The notes beneath the pieces were generated by a model. That model was not told the DNA's origin and made no database searches. It worked only from the letters and a program-made list of their open reading frames with translations. This document shows positions 44,091-55,284 of a DNA stretch of 64,000 bases, piece after piece. Each line of letters opens with the position of its first letter. Position 1 is the stretch's first letter. Both the position numbers and the translations under genes were made by a program. This DNA comes from Ashinkailepas kermadecensis (Eukaryota > Arthropoda > Thecostraca > Neolepadidae): the NCBI GenBank assembly GCA_034440615.1, contig JAOTOM010002705.1, positions 1-64,000 of the forward strand, written 5' to 3'.

Positions 44091-44233
44091 CTAAATGCTA
44101 TAAAAGCATCTCCTTGTTCGCCGCCAACAATGTGGACCCCTCCATCCGGTATGGACAGGCCCCGGAAGAACTGTCGGATGTCCGCCGAGTTCGCCGACCA
44201 TGGCAGGTTCTGTAGTCTTATTATAACGCTCAT
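44091..44233 (-). CDS. RBM12: RBM12-like RNA-binding protein, first coding exon (start codon, first half of RRM1)
   Basis: The reverse complement from ATG at 44233 reads 'MSVIIRLQNLPWSANSADIR' and then 'QFFRGLSIPDGGVHIVGGEQ' and 'GDAFIAF'. This is the N terminus of RBM12 and RBM12B almost position for position: RNP2 strand I-I-R-L-Q-N-L, the signature P-D-G-G-V-H-I-V-G-G-E loop and RNP1-type G-D-A-F-I-A-F. The methionine was chosen because family members start within two or three residues of it. The exon ends with two bases of a codon (AG) before a good donor, GTAACG at 44090, and continues in phase with exon 2 at 13312. The exon is only 143 nt long and more than 30 kb from the next, so an automatic annotation could easily miss it. 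Any 5' UTR exon lies further upstream on this strand, at coordinates above 44233. Confidence 0.93.
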
Positions 44234-45935
44234 CGTCTTTGATCGAACTACGCAAAGACGCCTGCGGCTACGTGAAGCCCAGCGCGGTCAGTCGATTCGT
44301 CTGCTTCTCACCGGCACCGTCGTCCACTATGCACTGAAACAGGAACCCAGTGTCGGAAAACGCTGTCAACCATTGCCCAACACTTCCGCCAGCGTTCCAC
44401 AACTGCATGCACATTACAGATATCTCATTAGCACGGCATGAACCGTTCCTCTCTGTAAACCATGTTGACCAATCACCGTCTGTTTTGCATCGTCCCGTTT
44501 TACACATTTGAAGCTAAGGTGAAGCCAAACCTATTCAAAGAACACAAAACCGCTTATTCACCTGGCTCTTACAGATATATGTTGTTACTTACTCACTACC
44601 TCCTCGCTGCCTACCAACGTTATATTTTCACTCTGCCTCCATCCGTCCACCCAATAAAGCCCACATCTTGGACGAGCATTGGAGGGGGCGGGGGTAGACA
44701 TGGGCGTGGCTTAAGGCCATTCCTTCCAACACAATGTCTAAAGGTGAAATGCTAAAGCTGAAAATTATTGGAGGACGTAGCCCTTTCCCCTTTGTGGTGG
44801 AGCTCAAGCAAAAAAGCAGGTGTCACCACTTCCACACTATGGAAGGCAGCTACGTGTGTGCTCCACGACCACATTTGCAAGCTCTTCATGCTCTAGCGAG
44901 TTATTTAGACATGGGTCGGCAAGTTAGACTGACTGACCTATGTCCTTCCAGCATTATAATTGTCATGGGACTTTTTTTAATACCAATAATATCTGGCACC
45001 CTTTCTGCAGGAATGAACAGTCACGTCATCTCAATCATGTTGAGCATGTTCAACAACAGGGCTAGATCAGGTCAAGCTGAATGATGCTATTCTATTTTTA
45101 GAGTACCACATTGGGGTCACCAATTCAGGTGACAAATCGGTGTAGGCCAGCTAAGCGGCAATAGGTCTTCAGCCAAAGGGTTATTGATTAGTGGAATATG
45201 CTGCCTACTGACATGGGGAATCCCTCATTTAATTATTTAAAAGTTTGCTGAGGATTTTCTTTAAGCTGGCAAATCTTGTTCTTGAATTATATTTAGTGGT
45301 GGATGGGGTGATATTTATGCTAAGTAGATGTGCATGGTACAGGTCCTTAAACAGGCATGGATGGAGTTTGAAAATTATTGGTAAGGCACCTGATCCATAT
45401 GTCTTACATAGGATCAAGCAAATAGGTCTGGACAGGTAAGGCAGATAGGCATTGATGGGTATGTGGGATGTTTATGGATGGTTTCTTTGGCATTTGAGAT
45501 GGGGTGTTGGTTGGGGGATGCATGTCTTTTTGCTATGGTCACTGTATATTCTCTTCAACTTAACCTGGATGGGCCCTTGTGGCTCTTATTAAGCTACATA
45601 AGTTATTAAGTTAGATTAAGTTATAGCTGATATTACTTTATGACTTGATGTTGAAACAATATTTTTTCTTGAACTCCCATATCAGGCTTGAAGTAAAAAT
45701 ACCCATCTTGCTTTACAGACAAAATGTGTGCAAAACTATCTTTGATAAGAATTGGTCTCAATCAATTTTTGCAGTTTTTTCATTCACAGCGATTGTTGCT
45801 TGGTAGTGGAAATAATATGTTAGTCAGTGTTATCGCATAAGTTTAATTAAATTATTTTATATTCCCAAACCCATACCATAATATTCGGCCAGAAACAAAT
45901 ATGTTGGTACATGAGCATCCTACTCTGTCAGCTGT

Positions 45936-46096
45936 TGGTTGGTTATTAGTATTACGACACGTCGACCGTCGAGTAATGTAGCGTCGCCAATCTCTCACGC
46001 CGATTGGTCGCGAGTGAAGAGTAGCAACAGGTGAGACTTGAACCCACAATCTTCCGATTATGAGACGAGCATCTTACCCCTAGACCACTCGTCCCC
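45936..46096 (-). mobile_element. SINE S1 (tRNA-Val-like head), full copy with 14-bp target-site duplication
   Basis: Tail (TTGG)2, shared body and tRNA head as at 31537. Flanked by identical 'actctgtcagctgt' at 45922-45935 and 46097-46110. It sits as a CpG-containing insert in otherwise CpG-poor DNA, which suggests it arrived after most CpG loss there. Confidence 0.92.
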
Positions 46097-48213
46097 ACTC
46101 TGTCAGCTGTGTTGTGAATATTATTTGTGGGGTGTGAGTAAACCAGGAAAATCAGGTCTGGATGTAAAATTGACAAATGTGTGCTTCAAGGTGTTATATG
46201 AATTCTTGCAAATTATCTTCCAATAATGTTTATGGATGTGACTGAGGTGATGGGACCATTCATTCTCTCAGCAAATGCTTACTTTTCAGGTTGTGAGCAA
46301 AATAACACAAAAAATGGGCTCAGAGTTAGGTAACATAGCATAAAAAGAAATTTTGAAAAAATTAAACAAAATTGCAACATAACCTAACCAAACCTAGCAT
46401 AGGCTCCATCTGGAGAAAAAGCAACAAAAAGAAAGAAATATATTTTCTTTAAATTTCCCGAATTTTTCAACTTCACCCAACCTAACCTGGCATAAGCTGC
46501 TTCTGAACAAAAACACCAAAAAAAATCCAGAAATGTTTTTTTTACTTCAACCTAAACTAACCTAGCGAAAATAAACCTAACATTTGTTTTATGGAGGAAA
46601 TGTGTGTAAAACTCGTCTTGCTACCACCTTAAAGCATGATAATACCATACAACTTGGGTGACATCGATGAAGTATACTTTTGTACTTTATATTTTTGTGT
46701 ATCATTTTATCTACTGTTGCTCAGGATATTGTCTTATAACCACATCCTTTGCTAATTTAACCATAGCACCAATTTGTAATCTGGTAGTCCTACATCAGCT
46801 GCCAGATGCCATACAGCTGAGTGCAGCCGCATGCAAATCAAAAAGCATATTGTTATTTACTGATGTTTGTAAGTTTAATTCTACATATTTCAGCAGCAAC
46901 AGTATAATAGCACACAAAAAACTACTTCCTATTAAAGCTGATGTGGGAATTAGATTTAGTGATTGCTTCTAATTTATGCAGATCATTGTCAGATCTCCTT
47001 GCTCTAGCTTGTTCCTGAGCCCACATGACCTGGAAGCAAAAACCCAGTGCATAACCACCTATATGACCAACCTCTCACACAGGTTGGTCATGGGTAGGGT
47101 CATTCAAATAGGAATCAGCCATATATATTTCACATCTTTTACATATCAGTTGGTTTTTTTTACTACCACCCCCTCCACCCTACAAAAAAAAACCAGCTCC
47201 AGGACACTGACAGTGACTGTGGGGCTGCAGTCAACTGACCAGCCACTGACAGGGTCATATTTGTGCTTTGCAATCCTGGGTGTGGAGGGAAACACTCGGG
47301 TAATTCAATACAAAAAGGAAATATTTCTTCAAATCTGTGACATTTGAATCTGGTTGGGCTTTCCAATCAATCTTGAATGTTTTGCCACAGAGCAACTCAT
47401 TATTGAACAGCACAATCAACCTCCAAATGAGAATAGTTTGGAGAGCAAGGTGAGAATTAAGGCACTTCAGAGATTGTATCTCTGAAAACATTTTTGCACT
47501 CTGGGTTCATACTGAATAGGATGGGCATCACATGTACTCCAACACAAATGTGGGAACAAAGATATCAATAAAAACAAACACAGAACAACACCCACAAAAA
47601 CACTGGTTATTCCACTTACAGTTACCACTCAAACTAACCACTTTCTGTAGCAGTCAGCAGCCAGACCACAACTTCACTCAAGCTCACCCACTCGAAAGGC
47701 AGATGACAATGTGCCAACACCTCTTGCAAGATGGTGCACCTGCACATTGAATACAATATCCTTCAATTACCAGACCATGGAGCTGCACATTCCAAAACCT
47801 GAGTTTGCACCACCCATATAGTGGGAAAATTCAACTGTTTTAAGAGATGTCCTGTGGAGTCACTGAGTGCACCAATTAGAATCGGCTGAATTAATGTTTT
47901 GTTCCAAAATCTGTCTCACCCAATTGATGCAAGGTATTGTTATGTCATAACAACTAGCAACTTTGAACACATTGTTAACAGTGTCATGCCAGAAACACAA
48001 GACTGACTGATCCGTGTTAGGCACAGCTGTAACATCTGACCGTGGTATATGTGGTAGCAAATATGGGTTCATATTACATAGGGAATTAGCTGCATGGGTA
48101 GGCATGTGCTCTGAGCTGATGGTGAAGTGTGAATCATTTTTTGTTTTGTTCTTCACATGGCTAGCCTTGTACCTACTGAAACAAACAGTGAAAGGAAAGC
48201 ACATTGCTCCTGA

Positions 48214-48278
48214 TTGTTGGTTGGTTGGTTATTAGGGTTTTAGGGCACATCAACTGCATTGGTTATACAGCACCCATA
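48214..48278 (-). mobile_element. Mini-retroposon (S2), 65 bp with 13-bp target-site duplication
   Basis: 'ttgttggttggttggttatt' start, 'gggcacatcaactgcattgg' centre, 'tacagcaccca' end. Flanked by identical 'acattgctcctga' at 48201-48213 and 48279-48291. The usual core CGs read CA here (gcgcatcgac to gcacatcaac), as expected from methylation-driven decay. Confidence 0.9.
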
Positions 48279-48429
48279 ACATTGCTCCTGAGTTATGAGA
48301 GACAAAGCTGTGCTGATTATCACTATTCACTGCCAGATGGTGCCATCCATTGTTCACTTCTTTGTTCGTATGCTTTGTCATTTGATTTGACCAAAAATGA
48401 GAATGATATTACTTATGCATATTATGTAG

Positions 48430-48965
48430 GTACTGATTTAGGTTTTTTTTGGTCGGTCACTGGTAAACAGATTCCATGCATAAAAAAAATAATGTCCATG
48501 AAAATGTACTCCGGAAGAAATCGGTATGCACTCCGACTCCCAACCCAGAAAGTAAGTTTCCCACTCTGGTTATGGTACAAACAGACAAGCTGCAGCATGG
48601 ACGATACCATTAAGGTATGCAAATGTTTGCAGTGTTAACTCATGAAATACTGTTTATATTGTAGCACATTTCCTCTGTATCTTGCTTGTCATCAATTGTA
48701 TCAGCCACTATTGTCTTAAAGGTAATCATTTGCAGAGAAAAGCAATGGTTGAATTGTCTTCACATAAAATACAGCATATTAAAAAAAAACCAGAGTATCA
48801 AATTTTACCTTGATCTCCAAATTTACCTGATATACTAACTACATAGGCTTTTTCTGTCAGTTACCAGTAGACAGATTCCATGCATAAAAAATAACATGTC
48901 CACAAAATGTACTCCAGATGAAGTTGGTGCACATTCTGACTACAAACCTCGATAGTAAGTCTTAT
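48430..48965. repeat. ~110-bp direct duplication about 400 bp apart
   Basis: 48445-48555 and 48850-48960 share 'acagattccatgcataaaaa', 'atgtcca(t/c)', 'aaaatgtactcc' and end at 'agtaagt'. The right copy is diverged. Confidence 0.75.
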
Positions 48966-49317
48966 GGAGGATGTCCTAGATGACAAAAAACTTGCAACAG
49001 TCTTTTCACACCTTCACCACCAGCCTCCTGGCCACTAAGAGTTCAAGGTAACAAAGGCTTTGTTAGTGCAGTGGCACAGCAGTAATGTGTGATGGCCGAC
49101 CCCAACCCCAATTGCTCATTTGACGGAAGGACATCAAACAAATACTGTATGTTCACTAGCCACCATCTAATAAACCTATTCTTCACAGTGAGTGGTTAAT
49201 TCTTGGATTTTGTCTAATGCAACACATGCCAATCATATTACCAGTCTGTCAGCATCGACGAAAGCGACGCGCTCCGCATGCTATCCTAACTCAAATTAAG
49301 CCCATATTCGTAAATAC

Positions 49318-49510
49318 CTGATCACTGATATCTTCTGGCAGCTTCTCTCCTACAGAGCCATTAGAGCGGTCAATATCAATACGACTGAGACCAGTATCAA
49401 CAGAATATGCAATGACGGCACCCAATTCTCACCAGGCCCACGCGGCAAACAGCTATCGCCGACAGCAAAAGGAAAATGGCGGATGAGACAGTCAGAAGCT
49501 TGGCTGCCAG
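49318..49510 (-). promoter_or_regulatory. Candidate promoter / 5' noncoding exon of the RBM12-like gene
   Basis: The CpG-poor block ends abruptly here. On the minus strand 'ccgccattttcc' (about 49469-49482) resembles the YY1-type initiator context of many metazoan promoters. About 150 nt downstream comes 'gatcag|gtatttacg', a good donor (exon would end at 49318). No coding sequence is needed, since the family start codon is in the next exon at 44233. This is inference from position, motif and donor only; an acceptor just upstream of 44233 ('gtagccgcag|gcg' near 44257) is weak. Confidence 0.3.
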
Positions 49511-49683
49511 ATTTGCCAGATGTTTGCGATGAAACGTTACCAGATTTCCGGGAAAATATCGCTAGCTGTCGCCGGCTGTGACCAAATATCACCACAAACT
49601 ATTCTAACACGCCCAAACCGTCAAGTTAGCAACACCAAGAACTGCTAAATTTTAGTCGCTGTTTGACGAGCCAGTATCGCAAC

Positions 49684-49840
49684 TAGAGGGGGATATAAGG
49701 GAACTTGGAATTGGAACTAAGGAAATTAGGAAGCTAGAGGTGACTATAAGGGAACTTGGAACTGGAACTAAGGAAATTAGGAAGCTAGAGGGGTTATAAG
49801 AGAACTTGAAACTGGAACTAGGAAGCTAGAAGGAACTATG
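49684..49840. repeat. ~59-bp minisatellite, 3 copies
   Basis: Copies contain 'ataagggaacttggaa(t/c)tgg' and 'aaattaggaagctagagg'. The third is shortened ('ggaactaggaagctagaagg'). Confidence 0.9.
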
Positions 49841-49849
49841 AGGTTTGGC

Positions 49850-50200
49850 GTCGTGCGAAAGGGCCTATTTTGGCCTATTGGGGGCCAGTCACAACTTGGG
49901 TGCCACGGAAAGGTGGTGGACTCACAAAAATTGCGTCGGTATTCTGGAAAATTGTACCGGGGCCCGAAAAAAATTGCGCCTCGGCTTTGAAAACTTCCGT
50001 TTGGGCCCCTAAAAATTATGGTCGGTATCCAAAATAAAGACAGGGTCCCCGATAACTCAGACCAGGGCCCGAAAATCGTATCGGGGTCCCATTAAATTGC
50101 GCTTTGAAACCGAAATTCGGGTCGGGTCCAAAATTTTGTGTTGAGGGTCCGAAATAAACAACATGGCTCCAAATTCCGATCGTGTCAGTATCATAAGTTC
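49850..50200. repeat. Degenerate A-tract/CG-core motif array (left segment)
   Basis: About a dozen steps such as 'aaaaattgcgtcggtattc', 'ggggcccgaaaaaaattgcg' and 'gggcccctaaaaattatg'. Same texture as 52915-54600 and 58130-60550. Confidence 0.7.
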
Positions 50201-50414
50201 CCGTACTCATAACTTCCCGTCATCATCAGTTCACAAAATTGCCAGATAGCATCCAAAAGCGCTGGGAAAGCATTTACTTTAGCACTTACGAAACGGGGTA
50301 CTTGTGAGCTGAACAGCTTATGAATGCCTCCCGGACCAATTATAACTCACCATAATGATAACTTCCTATACAGAAAATCATCTCGGCAGATAGCAGCACT
50401 AGTCAACAAGCAAG

Positions 50415-50480
50415 GGCGTCGCCACCGGGGGGGCAGAGGGGCAATCGCCCCCCCCCCTGCCGTGAAACTGGGGGGGGCGC
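50415..50480. repeat. End-like sequence with short inverted match near 56274
   Basis: 'ggcgtcgccac' (50415-50425) followed by a G run and 'gcaatcgcccc' is inverted relative to 'gggg(caa)...gtggcgacgcc' ending at 56274. The two could be the termini of one ~5.9-kb composite element or the ends of two separate insertions of one family. Confidence 0.45.
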
Positions 50481-50659
50481 CGCCCCCTGAAATTTGAAGA
50501 GGCCTACCTTTCCGGAAATACACAGGAAAAAAAGTGAACAATGAGGCCGACGAGACACGAGAGGAGGCCTCCAAGACGTGAGAGGAGGCCCATAATTTGA
50601 AGAAGGAGTCACCTAGGAGAGGATAGGAGGCCCCAGAAATCACGAGAGTGCCAACAATT

Positions 50660-51942
50660 GGCACGGAGGCCCCCAGGAATGCAAAGGAGGCCCCCAGGAT
50701 TGCAAAGGAGGCCCCCAGGATTGCGAAGCAGGCCCCCAGGTTTGCAAAGAAGGACTCCAGGATTGCAAAGGAGGCCCCCAGGAATGCAAAGGAGGCCCCC
50801 AGGATTGCAAAGGAGGCTTCCAGGATTACAAAGGAGGACTCCAGAATTGCAAAGGAGGCCCCCGGGATTGCAAAGGAGACCCTAGGATTGAAAAGGAGGC
50901 CCCAGGATTGCAAAGGAGGCCCCCAGGATTGCAAAGGAGGCCTCCAGGATTACAAAGGAGGCCCCCAGGATTGAAAAGGAGGCCCCCAGGATTGCAAAGG
51001 AGGCCCCAGGATTGCAAGAGGCTCCCAGGACTTCAAAGGAGGCCACCAGGATTGTAAATGAGGACTCCAGGATTGCAAAGGAGGCCCCCAGGTTTGCAAA
51101 GGAGGCCCCATGATTGCAAAGGAGGCCCCAGGATTACAAAGGAGGACTCCAGAATTGCAAAGGAGGCCCCCGGAATTGCAAAGGAGACCCCAGGATTGCA
51201 AAGGAGACCACAGGATTGCAAAGGAGGCCCCCATGATTGCAAAGGAGGCCCCCAGGATTGCAAATGAGGCTTCCAGGATTACAAGGGAGGCCCCCAGGAT
51301 TGAAAAGGAGGCCCCAGGATTGCAAAGGAGGCCCCCAGTGTTGCAAAGGAGGCCATCCCGGGATTGCAAAGGAGGCTCCCAGGTTTGCAAAGGAGGGCTC
51401 CAAGATTTCAAAGGAGGCCTCAGGAATGCAAAGGAGGCCCCAGGATTGCAAAGGAGGCCTCCAGTATTACAAAGGAGACCCCCAGGATTGCAAAGGGGGC
51501 CTCCGGGATTACAAAGGAGGCCCCCAGGATTGCAAAGGAGGCCCCAATGATTGCAAAAGAGGCTCCCAGGATTGCAAAGGAGGCCTCCAGGATTACAAAG
51601 GAGGGCCCCAGGATTGCAAAAGGAGGCCCCCAGGATTGCAAAAGAGGCTCCCAGGATTGCAAAGGAGGCCACCAAGAATGCAAAGGAGGCCTCCAGGATT
51701 GCAAAGGAGGCTACCAGGATTGCAAAGGAGGCCCTCAGGATTGCGAAGGAGGCCCACAGGGTTGCAAAGAAGGACCCCAGGAATGCAAAGGAGGCCCACA
51801 TGATTGCAAAGGAGGCTCCCAGGATTGCAAAGGAGGCTCCCAGGATTGCAAAGGAGGCCCCCAGGATTGCAAAGGAGGCCCCAGGATTGCAAAGGAGACC
51901 ATCAGGATTGCAAAGGAGGCCCCCATGATTGCAAAGGAGGCC
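50660..51942. repeat. 21-bp minisatellite, ~60 copies
   Basis: The unit 'aaaggaggcccccaggattg' plus c is 21 bp, with common one-base shortening (cccc for ccccc) and variants 'ttacaaag', 'catgattg' and 'aatgcaaag'. Being a multiple of three it opens heptapeptide-repeat frames on both strands (for example GLQRRPP on plus and NPGGLLC on minus), which I regard as artefacts. Looser relatives ('gagaggaggcc') extend from about 50550 to 52870. Confidence 0.97.
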
Positions 51943-51949
51943 AAATACG

Positions 51950-52900
51950 GAAGGGACACCTCAGAAAATGAGAGGAGGCCCAAAGACGGAAGAGAAAGCC
52001 AGTGGATATGAGATGAGGTTTCGGAGACGCAAAAGCAGTCCCCAAAACGGGTAAGGTTCCACCAAGATAGAAAAGGATGATCCAGAAAAGTGGCAGGAAG
52101 CACCTAATTCGGAAGAGGACGATATAAGATTGGAAATGAGACCCTATGATGAACGAGGAAGCCCCTAAAATAGGAGAGAAGGGCAATTAGATAAGAGGGA
52201 TGGCTCCCAGGCGAGAAAGAAGGCTTCAAGACGGATAAGAAGGTCCCCGGGAAATGACAAGGTAACTGAGATAGGAAAGGTTGCTTGTAATTTGGAAGAG
52301 GAGGCACCTAAGAGAGAACAGGAGTCCACTAGGAGATAAGAGGCCAACCTTAACATGGGCAAAGATATAATCAAAACGCCGAACAGGAGGCCCCGAAGAC
52401 GTGAGAGGAGGCCCCTAATTTGAAAAAGAAAGCCTCCAGAAGAGAAAGGGAAGCCCCTGCCGGACTCGAGAGGAGTCCCTCGAGATGGAGTAGGTCTCCA
52501 GGGCCGAATGGGGCCCCGACTACCGGAAGGAATTCCCAGGAAATGAGAGAAGGCCCTTAAAATGGGAGTGGTAGGTAGCAGGTATGGAAGGAGGTGAGGT
52601 TTCCAAAATTGAAGATCCCCTCAAGACGGGTAAGCTTTGCGAGGACAAAGGAGGAGGCCCACGAGGCGTGGCAGAAGGCCACTAATTTGGCAGAGGATGC
52701 CCTTGGAACATGAGAGGAAGTCCCATGCCATGTTAAAGGGGCCCCAGGATGTGGGAGGAGGCTTTCCAAAACGGGAGAGGAGGACCATTGAATATGGAGG
52801 AGGGTAGGACGCACGAGAAGACGTCCAAAACCGGTAAAGAGGCTCCAGGAAATGAGACGAGACCCCTAAGACGCGAGGGTAGGTCTATAAATTGCTAGAA
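51950..52900. repeat. Degenerate extension of the 21-bp array
   Basis: Steps such as 'gagaggaggcccaaagacgg', 'gagaggaagtcccatgcc' and 'agacgagacccctaagacg' keep a roughly 20-22-bp rhythm of a purine-rich 'gagaggagg' block followed by a C run, but with heavy substitution. Confidence 0.65.
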
Positions 52901-52914
52901 GCACCTGAAAATGT

Positions 52915-55280
52915 CGCTAAAACTCGCGCTAGAGATCCAAGCAAATAACGTCGGGACACAAAAGATTACATTGGACTAAAAAAGTCGCGTCGCAGCCCTC
53001 GAAAATCTCACTGGAGACCAAAAAAGTCGCGCCTGGACCCCAAAGGTTGCAGTTGCCCCAAAAATCAATTATCAACCGGAATGTCACTCTGCGTCCCAAA
53101 AGAATCGGGTCAAAGTCCCCCCCAAAACCCGTTGGGCACTGGAAAAAAACGTGTCGTGGCACCGAAAAAAATCGCACCTGGAGACCGAAGAATCGTACCA
53201 AGACCCAAAAATATCACATAAGGACCTATAAACAAAAATAGAACTCGATGTCCAAAAGTTCACACCGAGACTCGATCGAACCGACCCCAGCACCGGAAAA
53301 TTAAGAACAGGTCCGGAAAAAAAACTACCCGGAGGGCATATATACTCCGAAAGGTGCCATCGGCTGAAAAAGTCCTTCGGTGGCCGCAGTGACATATCAA
53401 AGGGGCAAATGGCCCCTCCCTCCTAAGAGGGATATGCTCCCAAGAATCGAGCCGAGGCCCCCAAAAGTCGCGCTGGGGCCACACAAATTCGCGTCGGTCC
53501 ACCAGAATTCGCGTAGGGGCTCAAAGTAAATACGTCGTGCCGCAGAAAACTCGCTCCGAGGCACGAAAATCTGCAACAGGAACCGTCAAGATCGCGTTGG
53601 GTTCACAGCTAAGTACAACGCGTCCCGCAAACTCGAACCGGTCCCACCAAATTTCGCGCTCGGACCCACAATTCCCATAGGTAGTACCAAAAATTTGGTC
53701 TGGGCATACAAAATTAACGTCGGGACTGCCAACAATTGGCGTCTAGGGCCCCACATAGGCGCCGTGTGACCCCCAAAGTCGCATCGGTATCCGAAAAATA
53801 AAGCCAGAGCCCTCCAAAATCAGGAGGGATTCCAAAAAGTCCGGGTCAGGACAATGGTTCTGGAGCACCGAACATGTCATCAGATGCCTTGACAAATCGC
53901 GTATGGCATCGAAAAACATACCAGAGCTCGAAGAAAATCGAGGTGAGATTCAAAAACATGGCGCCAGGGACTCGAAAAATCATGGCGGGATTCGGAATTT
54001 AAAGAAAATTCAGAAGAGATCCACAAAAATATCGTTGAGCCCAGATAACTGGCGTTGGGTCCCGGAACCATGCGCCTGGGCGCGATAAGTCGCGCTGGGA
54101 CCCAGGAAAATCGCACCGAAGCCTCAAAATCGTACTAGGGCCCCACAAATGTGCGTCAGAAGCCCCAAATAAACACAGCGGGACCCTAAGAGCATAACGG
54201 GGACCGAAAATGCGATTGACCCTTCAAAGCACAGTCTCGCAAAAAGCGGCAGGGTCCGAAAACATGCGTTGTAGCCATAACTATATATACCGGGAAGTAA
54301 AAAAAAAACAACAAAAAAACACCGGAAGCTCTCAAGGCACACAGGGGCCATACGACCGCACAAGGGCCTGAAAAGAGGTTGGGGCCGCAAAAAGCAACAT
54401 GGTCCGAAAACGAACAAAAATACCGGGCACTAAGTAAACACATCGAGAACTTTGAAAGCGCCCGACAACTTAAAAAAAAAACGAGCAGGGGTTTCGAAAA
54501 TGCGTTGGGCCTCAAACAAAAATGAATTGGAGCCCTAAGACACATCCGTAGACGAAGAAATACGAAACGGGTCCAAAGAAGTACACTCAGGCAGGGCCTC
54601 GATTCGGTAGCCAACCTGGAAACATGTCTAATCAAAGATATGAGGTGTATCGAAGCTCAGCGGGTATCCGCATTTCTTCACCATAAAATATGGAAAATAG
54701 GGAACTAATGACCGAATTTAATTAATCGAATGTTTGCAGCGAACGCCCATACGAAGCATTTCATCACGTCAGATATGGCGCAAGTCTATCATGTGGCAGC
54801 AATTAGCAAAGCGTAGGAGGCCCAGCAGAAACCATAGCATCGCACGAAGTGTAGCGAATGCGCCGAATGCGCAAGATGGGTGTGCACGTGCACTAACGTT
54901 TGTCGTCGTGGGGACCTGGCACTATGAACTGGAATGTCTGAAATTGGGAAATTTTACATTTTAAAGTGATTTGTGTAGGTGTAATTTCAGCAGTGCGAGG
55001 TGACTTATCAAGGGATACCAAAAGAATACATTTGAACAGGTTGGGGGAGCTAGGGTTGAAATCCGACGAATCAGAAACGATAGTGGTAGATTAGGCCCCT
55101 CCACAGGATAATTCAGTTGATCACTAATTATTGTATTTAAAAAGGTCCCCTTTGACAAAATAGTGGTCGAAATCGGAAGACTTTATTCAGTAGTTGGACC
55201 CTCTCAAAATACGTTTGCCTCCTCCCCTTGACGCAAATATAGGTGCGTCACTGGTCCCCCAATAATTTTAGAAACTTGCG
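52915..55280 (+). repeat. Long gene-free repeat block, copy A
   Basis: Aligns by eye with 58870-61330. Shared landmarks in order are 'aaaatcaatt' + 'ccggaat', 'ccgaagaatcgtacc', 'gactcgatcgaa', 'aaaattaagaacaggt', 'cccaagaatcg', 'acacatccgtagacgaagaa', 'atatggcgcaag', 'tatcatgtgg', 'taggaggcc(c/t)agcagaaac', 'gaatgcgccgaatgcgcaag', 'caagggataccaaaa' and 'agggttgaaatccg'. The left two thirds is a degenerate ~20-23-bp array of the type 'aaaatcgcgtcgggaccc'. The right third is unique. No coding, tRNA promoter or terminal repeat was recognised. Confidence 0.8.
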
Positions 55281-55284
55281 CCCA

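Larger units (their letters stand above)
44234..49317. other. 5' flank or 5'-UTR intron; CpG-poor, no coding exon seen
   Basis: From about 44480 to 49240 CG dinucleotides are rare while TG and CA are common, unlike the rest of the window. Several open frames (such as 44734-45084 and 46658-46972) start with ATG but show no family resemblance and are probably chance in AT-rich DNA. Degenerate 'aacctaacc' runs occur at 46376-46580. If the exon suggested at 49318 is real, this is intron sequence of the RBM12-like gene. Confidence 0.45.

Noticed and set aside
44734..45084. 116-codon plus-strand frame with a good start context
   Set aside because: AT-rich, CpG-poor DNA. It contains a hydrophobic stretch but no family match or splice support.
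50640..52011. Open frames of 100-280 codons over the 21-bp array
   Set aside because: Heptapeptide artefacts present on both strands and in several frames.
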